A stretch of 16,533 bases of DNA from CAYRMV01 sp964425255 (GTDB lineage Bacteria; Bacteroidota; Bacteroidia; Flavobacteriales_D; Crocinitomicaceae). Positions 5,732-13,203 of this stretch are shown one piece after another. The stretch's first letter is position 1. Each line of letters opens with the position of its first letter. Location of the stretch: assembly GCA_964425255.1 (NCBI GenBank), contig CAYRMV010000075.1:1-16533 (forward strand). The letters run 5' to 3'. The position numbers were made by a program, and so were the translations under genes. The notes beneath the pieces were generated by a model. The model was not told the DNA's origin, ran no database searches, and saw only the letters and a list, made by a program, of their open reading frames with translations.

Positions 5732-6340
5732 TTAATGAAAAATAAATCCGATTGCTAGTTCAAATCTATTCATATTATATGAAATTTCCGCTTGCTGATT
5801 CGGATAAGGAAGAATGTAATACATCATTTCAGCATTCTCCGTGTACGAATAACGATAACCCAAACTGGTAACCAGCGATATACTTTTTGAAAACTGGTGT
5901 TTAATTCCCACTTTTGCTCCCGTAGAAAAACCCGAACTCAAACGTGAATCAGCTTGATAATAATACTGATTTTGTTGTCCAACTCCTTGCAAGTATCCAC
6001 CTGAAACAGCTATGAATGAAGACGTTTTGCGATTGAAAACGGTATATCTTCCTTCTAAAAACAAAGGTACATATCTTCCTGAATAATAACTTTCTAATCC
6101 AACTCCAAAAGCAGCATCGAAATGACTTCCAAATGAAAGACCATTTTTTACGTGAAACATGCTTCGAATTTCATTTCCAGCCAAATAACCTCCATTTACT
6201 TCGCAAAAATACTTCACTTTGGGTGGCGCTAACAAGGTGCCATCCGAGGGCGTTTGTGCATAAGTACTTGAACTAAAAACGCTGAAGATTATACTCGCGA
6301 AAAAGGGGATTTTTCTCAACGAGAACTTAATTGACTTCAT
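5732..6340 (-). CDS. Outer-membrane beta-barrel protein (202 aa)
   Basis: A small outer-membrane barrel protein. Residues 1-28 are a Sec signal peptide (MKSIKFSLRKIPFFASIIFS, with cleavage probable after SSTYA, before Gln29). The mature chain shows repeated alternating strands with glycine and aromatic residues (YFCEVNGGYLAG, FDAAFGVGLESYYSG, SSFIAVSGGYLQGVG, SISLVTSLGYRYSY) and ends FELAIGFIFH. Eight strands would fit the length, but this is an estimate. It starts two bases after the stop of the LVIVD lipoprotein gene, so translation is likely coupled. It may be the outer-membrane partner of that lipoprotein in a sensing complex feeding the sigma/anti-sigma pair; this is inferred from the operon only. 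Confidence 0.75.
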   Translation of the reverse strand: MKSIKFSLRKIPFFASIIFSVFSSSTYAQTPSDGTLLAPPKVKYFCEVNGGYLAGNEIRSMFHVKNGLSFGSHFDAAFGVGLESYYSGRYVPLFLEGRYTVFNRKTSSFIAVSGGYLQGVGQQNQYYYQADSRLSSGFSTGAKVGIKHQFSKSISLVTSLGYRYSYTENAEMMYYILPYPNQQAEISYNMNRFELAIGFIFH

Positions 6341-6342
6341 AC

Positions 6343-7617
6343 TTAGAATGGGATTTTACTTAATAATTGAATATTAGAAGGATTGCTATAATCGTATTGA
6401 TACAAGCCATCGCTTCCAATCATAATTGCAACTAGATTGTGCGGAATAATATCTGTCGCTTGAATTTGCTGAAATTGTTTCACCAACTGATCGCCGACTA
6501 TCAATGGATTGGAAGCATTGAACACTTTTAGTCCGGCGGTTCCATCACAGATAAACAACAGATTTCCATCAATTCCTAAACCATGTGGATTGTTCATCGC
6601 AAATGATTTCTTCAACGAAGGTTGAGCTAAATTCGAGATATCAATGACATCCAACTGATTGATTTCACCACCGCAACTTCTGCCCGAACGAACAGTAACA
6701 TAGGCATAATTGTCTTGTACCACCACAGGATCGCAGGCTGTCATGTGATTGACTTCTGACACTTGCGTTGGATTATCGGGTGTAGCAACAGAAAAAATCA
6801 ACATTCCCGTTGTTGTTCCCATAAACAAATGGTTTCCATGTGGAAATAAGGTTTCAACTTCTCGCCAAATTTGTATTTTGGAAGTCGTTTCTGGTGTCAA
6901 AGGATTACTAACATTAATCGCATGTAAGTTGTGATTTTCCATCACATACAAGTGATTGTTGATGATACTAAACTTCGTAATCGAACCCGAAATCCCAGTT
7001 CCAGATGATGATCCACTACCGTTTGCAATTGAAGGTCCTGAAGTTCCGCCAAACGTTGTCATTTCACAGGTAGGACAATTGTTCCAAGTAGGCTGATTTT
7101 CCACTTCTTCTTTTGTTTCCTTGATTTCCCAACCAATGACAATTCCTTTTTCTTTGTCAATTTTTGCTATAGGATATTGTTCATTGTATGCCGGTAAAAC
7201 TTGAGGGAAAATATCTTTTAATCGCGCCACTTCTTTGGGTTGACTCCACGAACTCACATCAACGATCACCATATCCGTAAAACTATTGACATACAAATAC
7301 TGATCTTTCATCGACATGCCTGTGCAACCAATAACGTTCAAAAATCCTGTTTTCACAGGAGAAGAAGGATTTGCATTGTTGATAAAATGAACACCTTGAT
7401 TGGGTTCAACGATTAATAAATAGTGGTCTTTTTTGTAAATATTACCTTGTTCTTTTATTGCACGCGGACCTTCCATTTTCACTGAAGCACGAAAACTTTC
7501 GTAATCCATATAAATAGGAACATTCGCAATGTATTTTCGGTAAATTTTGTCTTTACATGCACTCAGTATTACAACCAATACGAGTAGAAACACATGAGAT
7601 AAATTCGATTTTTTCAT
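6343..7617 (-). CDS. LVIVD-repeat lipoprotein, predicted seven-bladed propeller (424 aa)
   Basis: The start chosen is the ATG at 7615-7617, because it gives a lipoprotein signal peptide (MKKSNLSHVFLLVLVVILSAC, lipobox LSAC, Cys21). An ATG at 7701 is in frame but would put 28 polar residues before the signal. LVIVD repeats are visible starting near residues 66, 108, 222, 263, 305, 353 and 396, for example YLYVNSFTDMVIVDVSSWSQP and HLFMGTTTGMLIFSVATPDNP. Seven repeats fit a beta-propeller. Between repeats 2 and 3 is an insert (about 131-217) with a CPTC motif (181-184) and a Gly/Ser-rich linker (about 190-212). It is the first gene of the sigma operon and would be lipid-anchored in the periplasm or on the surface. 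Ligand unknown; propeller roles are usually binding or scaffolding. Confidence 0.85.
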   Translation of the reverse strand: MKKSNLSHVFLLVLVVILSACKDKIYRKYIANVPIYMDYESFRASVKMEGPRAIKEQGNIYKKDHYLLIVEPNQGVHFINNANPSSPVKTGFLNVIGCTGMSMKDQYLYVNSFTDMVIVDVSSWSQPKEVARLKDIFPQVLPAYNEQYPIAKIDKEKGIVIGWEIKETKEEVENQPTWNNCPTCEMTTFGGTSGPSIANGSGSSSGTGISGSITKFSIINNHLYVMENHNLHAINVSNPLTPETTSKIQIWREVETLFPHGNHLFMGTTTGMLIFSVATPDNPTQVSEVNHMTACDPVVVQDNYAYVTVRSGRSCGGEINQLDVIDISNLAQPSLKKSFAMNNPHGLGIDGNLLFICDGTAGLKVFNASNPLIVGDQLVKQFQQIQATDIIPHNLVAIMIGSDGLYQYDYSNPSNIQLLSKIPF

Positions 7618-7715
7618 CTTTTTAGTATTTAAATTTCTACCCCTTGATGACGCTCGTTCTAAAAGGGTTGCATTACACAAAAAAAAGTTTCGAATTTTCA
7701 TCCAAATAGCGATTC

Positions 7716-7725
7716 ACACGCGTGT
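7716..7725. promoter_or_regulatory. Perfect 10-base palindrome in a divergent promoter region
   Basis: ACACGCGTGT lies between the divergent LVIVD-sigma operon and the methyltransferase gene. It is GC-richer than its surroundings. Its last base begins TAACTTTG (7725-7732), which fits the Bacteroidota -7 box TAnnTTTG in the plus direction, though I see no good -33 TTTG at the right distance. It could be an operator; this is inference from symmetry and position. Confidence 0.35.
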
Positions 7726-7739
7726 AACTTTGGATTATT

Positions 7740-7769
7740 CAATCTTACCATTACATTTGTCGTACAAAA
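7740..7769 (-). promoter_or_regulatory. Candidate promoter of the LVIVD-sigma operon
   Basis: On the minus strand, TTTTG (7769-7765) is followed after 17 bases by TAAGATTG (7747-7740). This fits the Bacteroidota consensus TTTG-N17-23-TAnnTTTG with one mismatch. Transcription would start near 7733, giving a leader of about 115 bases to the ATG at 7617. AT-rich DNA produces such matches by chance. Confidence 0.35.
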
Positions 7770-7809
7770 GTCAATAGATTGTTACCTTTTGACTGAGAAG
7801 ATTTAAACT

Positions 7810-8610
7810 ATGCAAGAAAGACACACCAATAGATCACGGTATTTTAAAGAGCAAGATATTACGACAGAAAAGCATGTGATTCCGTTTATTCAGGATAAAT
7901 TGGCTCTCAATGAACATTCCAGTATTTTAGAAATCGGATGTGGCGAAGGTGGTAATCTTGCACCTTTTGTTCGAATGAAATGTGCACGCATCGTTGGAAT
8001 CGATATGGCAACAAATAAAATTGAAAACGCAATTCGATACTATGCTGATTTCGAAGAAGGTACCAAACCCGAATTTATTGCTGAAAATATCTACAACATC
8101 AACCCAGATGATTTAGGACGTTTTGATTTGATTTACACACGAGATGTTTTGGAACACATCCACGATCAAGAAAAATTCATGGAATTTGTGAAACGATTTT
8201 TAAAACCTGGCGGGAAGTTTTTCCTTGGTTTTCCACCTTGGCACAACCCGTTTGGGGGGCATCAGCAAATTTGTAAGAGTAAATTTTTATCAGTTTTGCC
8301 GTTTTATCACATTTTCCCAAAAGGAATTTACCGTTTCATACTCAAAACATTCGGTGAATCAGAAGCAACGATTGAAAATTTGTTAGAAGTAAAAGAAACA
8401 GGTATTACGATTGAACGTTTTGAAAAAATTCTCGCTCGAACAAATTACCAAAAAGACAAACGCATTTTTTATTTTATCAATCCGAATTACGAAATCAAGT
8501 TCAAATTGACTCCACGAGCAGTTTGGCCATTTATTGGTGCTATCCCATTCGTTCGTAATTTTTTCATCACTACAAATTATTATTTGGTTTCGGTGAAAGA
8601 GGAAAAATAA
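7810..8610 (+). CDS. Class I SAM-dependent methyltransferase (266 aa)
   Basis: A soluble S-adenosylmethionine-dependent methyltransferase of the Methyltransf_11 type. Motif I is LEIGCGEGGN (40-49), with the acidic residue ending strand 2 in IVGIDMA (Asp65). The FDLIYTRDVLEHIHD segment (105-119) carries the usual motif-4 Asp, and LKPGGKFFLGFP (131-142) is the post-motif strand. After the Rossmann core comes an aromatic and basic tail, including HNPFGGHQQ (145-153) and about 100 residues whose start resembles those of glycan- or lipid-modifying methyltransferases. The substrate cannot be read from sequence. It is monocistronic: divergent from the sigma operon and closed by the terminator at 8635-8662. 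Confidence 0.85.
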   Translation: MQERHTNRSRYFKEQDITTEKHVIPFIQDKLALNEHSSILEIGCGEGGNLAPFVRMKCARIVGIDMATNKIENAIRYYADFEEGTKPEFIAENIYNINPDDLGRFDLIYTRDVLEHIHDQEKFMEFVKRFLKPGGKFFLGFPPWHNPFGGHQQICKSKFLSVLPFYHIFPKGIYRFILKTFGESEATIENLLEVKETGITIERFEKILARTNYQKDKRIFYFINPNYEIKFKLTPRAVWPFIGAIPFVRNFFITTNYYLVSVKEEK

Positions 8611-8634
8611 GTGAAACAAAAACTATTTCTTCAG

Positions 8635-8662
8635 GGATGCAGTAAGTTGCATCCTTTTTTTT
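8635..8662 (+). terminator. Rho-independent terminator of the methyltransferase gene
   Basis: GGATGCA (8635-8641) and TGCATCC (8648-8654) form a perfect seven-pair stem with a six-base loop, followed by eight T residues (8655-8662). It lies 25 bases past the methyltransferase stop. There is no T-run on the minus side, so the convergent transporter gene is not served by it. Confidence 0.9.
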
Positions 8663-8665
8663 GTC

Positions 8666-9622
8666 CTAATTCTCCCCTTTTTTGCTCGCAATCGCACTGA
8701 TAACAAAGAGTTGAAAGGCATGAAAAATCATCAATGGCAATAAAATTGTTCCCATTGCTTGACCAGAAAATAAAATTTTCGAAAAAACGGTTCCATGTAC
8801 CAAGGATTTTTTTGTCCCACAAAATTGCGCTGTGATCCGATCTTCTCGGTTGAAATTGAATCGTTTAGAAAGAAAACCTATGCAAGAATAAATCACAAAA
8901 AACAAGGCAGAAACACACAGAAAAATCCAGCTTATTTCACCAAACGACAGCGATGAAAATACGTGTTTATCAAACGATTCTGCAAAGCTTTTATAGACAA
9001 TTATCCAAATAATCGATTTGTCAAACAAGGTCAGGAACCGTGCATTACGCTGAGTAAAATTCCCTAAATACCGTTGTAGGAATAATCCAAATAAAACAGG
9101 AAGTACAATTTCAATGAACAATTTCATGTAAATAGCTGTAAAATTGAAATCTACCTGTGTTTTAGAGATGAAAAAACCCATCCAAAGGGGTGTTAATCCA
9201 ATACCAATTAACCCAGAAATACTTGCATTAAATATCGCTGCTGGAATATTTGCTTTGGCAATTGAAACCATAACAACCGACGAGGAAACAGTGGATGGCA
9301 AGGCGGCAAGAAACAAAAAAGCCAAAAAGAAATCCCTTGATTCTGATGTGGTAACAAGTGGATAAAATGACAAGACGATCAGCGGAAAAAGAACAAATGT
9401 GGTTGCCTGAATCAACACATGTAACTTCCAATTTCGCAAACCTTCTTTCATTTTTGCAGGACTCAATTTCAGTCCATAGAAAAAGAAAATGAACGAAACA
9501 CCGATGGATGTTATCAAATCAAGTGGAATTGGATTTTGCTCTCTTCCTCCTTCTGGAAAAAAATAGGCAAGCAAAATAGCTCCAAGAAGTGCTAAAACAA
9601 AAAGATCAACTTTGATTTTCAC
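8666..9622 (-). CDS. SBF-like transporter, bile acid:sodium symporter superfamily (318 aa)
   Basis: An inner-membrane protein with about ten hydrophobic helices over 318 residues, the usual size of the SBF-like (YfeH/Rch1-type, PF13593) branch. Characteristic segments are FFFYGLKLSP (46-55), the ALPSTVSSSVVMVSIAKAN crossover region (107-125) and FCGTKKSLVHGT (267-278). The last corresponds to the conserved G(S/T)KKS motif of the second half. Members are thought to move anionic solutes or affect calcium or osmotic homeostasis; the substrate is not predictable here. The start is ATG at 9620-9622. It is divergent from the TonB receptor gene (128 bases between the starts) and convergent with the methyltransferase gene. 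Confidence 0.88.
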   Translation of the reverse strand: MKIKVDLFVLALLGAILLAYFFPEGGREQNPIPLDLITSIGVSFIFFFYGLKLSPAKMKEGLRNWKLHVLIQATTFVLFPLIVLSFYPLVTTSESRDFFLAFLFLAALPSTVSSSVVMVSIAKANIPAAIFNASISGLIGIGLTPLWMGFFISKTQVDFNFTAIYMKLFIEIVLPVLFGLFLQRYLGNFTQRNARFLTLFDKSIIWIIVYKSFAESFDKHVFSSLSFGEISWIFLCVSALFFVIYSCIGFLSKRFNFNREDRITAQFCGTKKSLVHGTVFSKILFSGQAMGTILLPLMIFHAFQLFVISAIASKKGEN

Positions 9623-9750
9623 ACCCCAAAATTAAACAAAGCAATTCGTATCCTATCATGAGATCTTTTTTTTCGTTTTTTTCCTTTGATTTTTATTCCA
9701 TCTCAAAACGAATAGTTAATTTTAATCTCGCAAAATCAAATACATAACAA

Positions 9751-12156
9751 ATGCAATTTGTTCGAAATTGGCTACTTCTCCTATTTGTCTTTTTATCAGG
9801 CACTTTTTTAATTGCTCAAACCAAATCCACGTTGAGTGGTACCATTACCGATGGCAAATCAGGCGAAGCACTTATCGGAGTAAAAATCTATATCCCGACG
9901 CTTCAACAAGGAACTTTAAGTAATTCGTATGGTTTTTACTCATTAACTGTTGTTTCAGGCAAATACCTAGTCGAATTTCGCGCAACGGGTCAAGAAACAA
10001 TTGTACAAGAAATCGATTTGAGCCAAGATGTCAGTTTTGATCTCGAAGTTGGAGGTAGAACAACTGACTTGGAAGAAGTTACCATTAATGCGAAACAAGG
10101 TGAAAATACAAACAGTACCAAAATTGGCCAAATTGAACTCAATATCGAACAAATTAAAACACTTCCTGCCTTTATGGGAGAAGTAGACATTATCAAAACG
10201 ATTCAATTGTTGCCCGGTGTTTCTTCCGCTTCGGAAGGAGGCCAAGGATTTTATGTTCGCGGAGGTGGACCAGATCAAAATCTTGTTTTAGTGGATGAAG
10301 CGCAAGTCTACAATGCATCTCACCTTTTTGGTTTTTTCTCGGTATTCAATGCTGATGCTGTAAAAAGTGTCAACTTGATTAAGGGTGGAATGCCCGCTAA
10401 TTTTGGTGGACGTATGTCGTCTGTTTTAGAAGTTACCATGAACGAAGGAAATGCCAAACGTTTTCGAATGAAAGGAGGTTTGGGACTGATTTCTTCCCGT
10501 TTAACTCTCGAAGGACCGATTGTGAAAGACAAAGGTTCGTGGATTATTTCTGCACGAAGAACTTACATCGATGTCTTGATGAAAGGATTTATTCCCGATT
10601 CGTCTCCTTTTGCTGGCTCAGGATATTATTTTTATGATTTTAACCTGAAAGCAAACTACAAACTTTCGAAAAAAGACCGTCTTTTTGTCAGCGGATATTA
10701 CGGAAAAGATCAGTTTACTTTTGGCAACAAAAAAGACGATTTCACGGTGCGAATGCCTTGGGGAAATGCCGTTGCTGCCATTCGTTGGAATCACATTTTC
10801 AATCCGAAATTGTTTATGAATGTCACGGGAACTTTCACAGACTATCAATTCAAATTTGGATCAGAACAAGATAATTTTAAAATCGAACTTGCTTCGGGAA
10901 TCAGAGATGTTGGCGGAAAAGTGGATTTCTCTTATTTCCCCAATGTGCGACACAAAATCAAATGGGGAGCTGAATACATTTACCACACATTCACACCTGC
11001 TAGTGTTTCCGCATCGCAAGACACAACCACTTTCAACACCGGTGAAGCACAAATCTTGAATAGCCATGAATCTGCTGTTTATCTCATGGACGAATTTGAT
11101 TGGACAGAAAATTTCCGGATTAATGCAGGACTCCGATTCAGTACCTATCAATTTGTGGGGCCATTTACACGGTATTACAAAGGCGCTGTCAATGGGCAAG
11201 ATAGTACGCAAAAATACGGCCGAAATGAAGTGATCCAATCGTATCAAGGTTTGGAACCCCGAATCTCTTTTCGCTGGTTGCTTCGCGATAAAAGTTCAAT
11301 CAAAGGAGGTTATTCATACAATTATCAATACGTACATTTAACTTCATTGAGCGCTGTTTCTTTACCCACAGATATTTGGTTTCCAACAACTGATTTAGCC
11401 AAACCACAACATGGATGGCAAGCTTCTATGGGATACTTTCGCAATTTCAAAAAGGACAAATACGAAACATCGGTTGAAGTCTATTACAAACACATGAACA
11501 ACTTAATTGAATACAAAGATGGTGCGCTTCCTTCTGATAATGTGAATGATAACACCGATAATTTATTGGTTTTTGGAACCGGTCGAAGTTATGGAATCGA
11601 ATTCTTTATCAAACGAACAACTGGAAAATTAACCGGATGGATTGGGTACACCTTAGCCAAAACAGAACGTTTGTTTCCTGACATTCAACCAACCTATTTC
11701 CCTGCCAAATACGATCGAAGACATGATTTATCGGTTGTTGCCAATTACAAACTGAACGACCGTTGGACTTTTGGTGCTGCTTTTGTCTATGCATCTGGAA
11801 ATACACTTACTTTGCCGAGTAGCTGGTATTTACAAGATCAAAACTTGTTGTTTAATTACGGTTCTCGAAATGCAACACGTATGCCAGATTATCATCGATT
11901 AGATCTTTCTGCTACTTGGTATGACAAACCAACAAAATCTGTGACGGATGAAACCACAGGTGAAATTTCACAAGTGAAAAAACGCTTTCGTTCCAACGTT
12001 AGTTTCTCCGTTTACAATATCTACAACCGTGCAAATCCATATTTCCTCTATGTAGACAACGATGGAAGTTTGCTCGAAGGAGATTTTAAAATATCGGTCA
12101 AACAAGTGACTCTGTTTCCAATAATCCCAAGTGTAACCTGGAATTTTGAATTTTAA
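9751..12156 (+). CDS. TonB-dependent outer-membrane receptor with carboxypeptidase-like N-terminal domain (801 aa)
   Basis: A 22-stranded-type outer-membrane transporter driven by TonB. The signal peptide covers residues 1-22 (LSGTFLIA|Q). A CarboxypepD_reg-like beta-sandwich follows (about 28-98: GTITDGKSGEALIGVKIY, SNSYGFYSLTV). The plug domain lies at about 120-233, with LPGVSSASEG, FYVRGGGPDQNLVLVDEA and KGGMPANFGGRMSSVLEV. The barrel runs to the end and finishes with SVTWNFEF, a terminal aromatic as expected. The length is typical of this receptor class. It is followed after 11 bases by a DUF4249 lipoprotein gene, a partner often seen next to such receptors. The ligand is unknown. The surroundings give no metal, vitamin or glycan marker; SusD is absent, so this is not a classical polysaccharide utilisation pair. 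Confidence 0.93.
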   Translation: MQFVRNWLLLLFVFLSGTFLIAQTKSTLSGTITDGKSGEALIGVKIYIPTLQQGTLSNSYGFYSLTVVSGKYLVEFRATGQETIVQEIDLSQDVSFDLEVGGRTTDLEEVTINAKQGENTNSTKIGQIELNIEQIKTLPAFMGEVDIIKTIQLLPGVSSASEGGQGFYVRGGGPDQNLVLVDEAQVYNASHLFGFFSVFNADAVKSVNLIKGGMPANFGGRMSSVLEVTMNEGNAKRFRMKGGLGLISSRLTLEGPIVKDKGSWIISARRTYIDVLMKGFIPDSSPFAGSGYYFYDFNLKANYKLSKKDRLFVSGYYGKDQFTFGNKKDDFTVRMPWGNAVAAIRWNHIFNPKLFMNVTGTFTDYQFKFGSEQDNFKIELASGIRDVGGKVDFSYFPNVRHKIKWGAEYIYHTFTPASVSASQDTTTFNTGEAQILNSHESAVYLMDEFDWTENFRINAGLRFSTYQFVGPFTRYYKGAVNGQDSTQKYGRNEVIQSYQGLEPRISFRWLLRDKSSIKGGYSYNYQYVHLTSLSAVSLPTDIWFPTTDLAKPQHGWQASMGYFRNFKKDKYETSVEVYYKHMNNLIEYKDGALPSDNVNDNTDNLLVFGTGRSYGIEFFIKRTTGKLTGWIGYTLAKTERLFPDIQPTYFPAKYDRRHDLSVVANYKLNDRWTFGAAFVYASGNTLTLPSSWYLQDQNLLFNYGSRNATRMPDYHRLDLSATWYDKPTKSVTDETTGEISQVKKRFRSNVSFSVYNIYNRANPYFLYVDNDGSLLEGDFKISVKQVTLFPIIPSVTWNFEF

Positions 12157-12167
12157 ATACGAATTAT

Positions 12168-13118
12168 ATGAAAAGATATTTGCTCGTTTTCCTGCTGTTT
12201 TCACTATTATTTTCCTGTGAAAAAGAAGTTCAAATCGATATTCCTGGTTTTTCGGAACAATTGGTCATTGACGGATCGATCGAAACAGGCCAACCGCCGA
12301 TTGTTCTTCTTTCGCGATCCAAAAACATCTATGCCCCAACCGATCTCAATTCATTCTTAGGAAGTTTTGTTTCTGGAGCCGTAGTAACTGTTTCAGATGG
12401 AACAACAACCATCCAATTGGATGAAATTTGCAGTGACAACCTTCCTCCGGGTACAGAAGAATTGGCAGCAGAGTTATTTGGTGTTTCGGTGGAAGAATTA
12501 GCTAATTTTCATCTTTGTGCATACACCACTTTTAATTCATCTTTATTTGGTCAAGTTGGAAAAACCTACACCTTAACAGTTGAATTTGAAGGAAAAACGT
12601 ATACTTCTCAGACACAAATTGTTCAACCAACAGCCTTAAATTCTGTCTATTGGAAGCCAGAACCAGACAAGCCCAATCATGGTTTTTCGTATGCTTGGTT
12701 GTCTGATCCAGCCAATCAATTTGATGGATATCGATGGGAAGTAAAGCGTCTGAACAAAGATGCGAATGGAAATCCAAAAGATGCTTTTTTTGAAAAAACG
12801 TTCAATCCTTTTTTTGATGATGAATTTTTTGATGGATTAACCTTTGAGTTTTGGTATGAAAATCCCATGTCGTTCGGTGATGAAACGGTCGAAGATCAAT
12901 ACAGAGGTTATTATCAATTGGGAGACACCGTTGTGATTAAACTTTCCAAATTGGACAAAAATGTCTATGAATTCATGGAGAAAAAGTATGCGCAACTCAA
13001 TACGGGTGGTAGTCCTTTTGCTTCTCCATCCAATATTCCGAGTAATATTTCGGGTGGAGCTTTGGGGGTTTGGGCGGGATATTCGCCGAGTTTCGACACC
13101 TTGATATGTGTTCCTTAA
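12168..13118 (+). CDS. DUF4249 family lipoprotein, receptor partner (316 aa)
   Basis: A lipoprotein with signal MKRYLLVFLLFSLLFSC (lipobox LLFSC, Cys17), followed by EKEVQIDIPGFSEQLVIDG, the hallmark start of DUF4249 proteins. An Ig-like/beta-rich mature part follows, with VVTVSDGTTTIQL (about 73-85) and GKTYTLTVEFEGKTYTSQT (about 130-148). The end (GVWAGYSPSFDTLICVP) keeps the family's typical GVWAGY-like closing segment. An insert rich in acidic residues (about 93-115) contains EELAAELFGVSVEELANF. The gene starts 11 bases after the TonB receptor and is surely co-transcribed. By analogy with SusD-like and other Bacteroidota receptor lipoproteins it may cap or feed the receptor, but the family's function is not established. 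Confidence 0.88.
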   Translation: MKRYLLVFLLFSLLFSCEKEVQIDIPGFSEQLVIDGSIETGQPPIVLLSRSKNIYAPTDLNSFLGSFVSGAVVTVSDGTTTIQLDEICSDNLPPGTEELAAELFGVSVEELANFHLCAYTTFNSSLFGQVGKTYTLTVEFEGKTYTSQTQIVQPTALNSVYWKPEPDKPNHGFSYAWLSDPANQFDGYRWEVKRLNKDANGNPKDAFFEKTFNPFFDDEFFDGLTFEFWYENPMSFGDETVEDQYRGYYQLGDTVVIKLSKLDKNVYEFMEKKYAQLNTGGSPFASPSNIPSNISGGALGVWAGYSPSFDTLICVP

Positions 13119-13173
13119 GTTGGTTATTTCGGGTTTTGCTGTTTGATTTAAGTAAAGTTTCCTTCAAAAAAGT

Positions 13174-13181
13174 TACTTTTG
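13174..13181 (+). promoter_or_regulatory. Candidate -7 element before the acyltransferase pair
   Basis: TACTTTTG fits the Bacteroidota -7 box TAnnTTTG and lies 22 bases before the ATG of the PlsC-like gene, in the 85-base gap after the DUF4249 gene. No -33 TTTG at 17-23 bases upstream is evident (the nearest, 13142-13145, is 28 bases away). It suggests the lipid genes have their own start of transcription, not certainly. Confidence 0.35.
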
Positions 13182-13203
13182 TCTTAAATTTTAAGGAAAA
13201 ACC

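Noticed and set aside
7618..7701. N-terminal extension of the LVIVD protein from an ATG at 7701
   Set aside because: It would place 28 polar residues ahead of a perfect lipoprotein signal peptide that starts at the ATG at 7617.
9627..9634. TAATTTTG promoter -7 element for the SBF-like transporter gene
   Set aside because: It lies only five bases before the ATG and has no -33 partner; such matches are frequent by chance in AT-rich gaps.
10861..11247. 128-aa minus-strand ORF inside the TonB receptor gene
   Set aside because: It is antisense to the conserved barrel-coding region and is a shadow frame.
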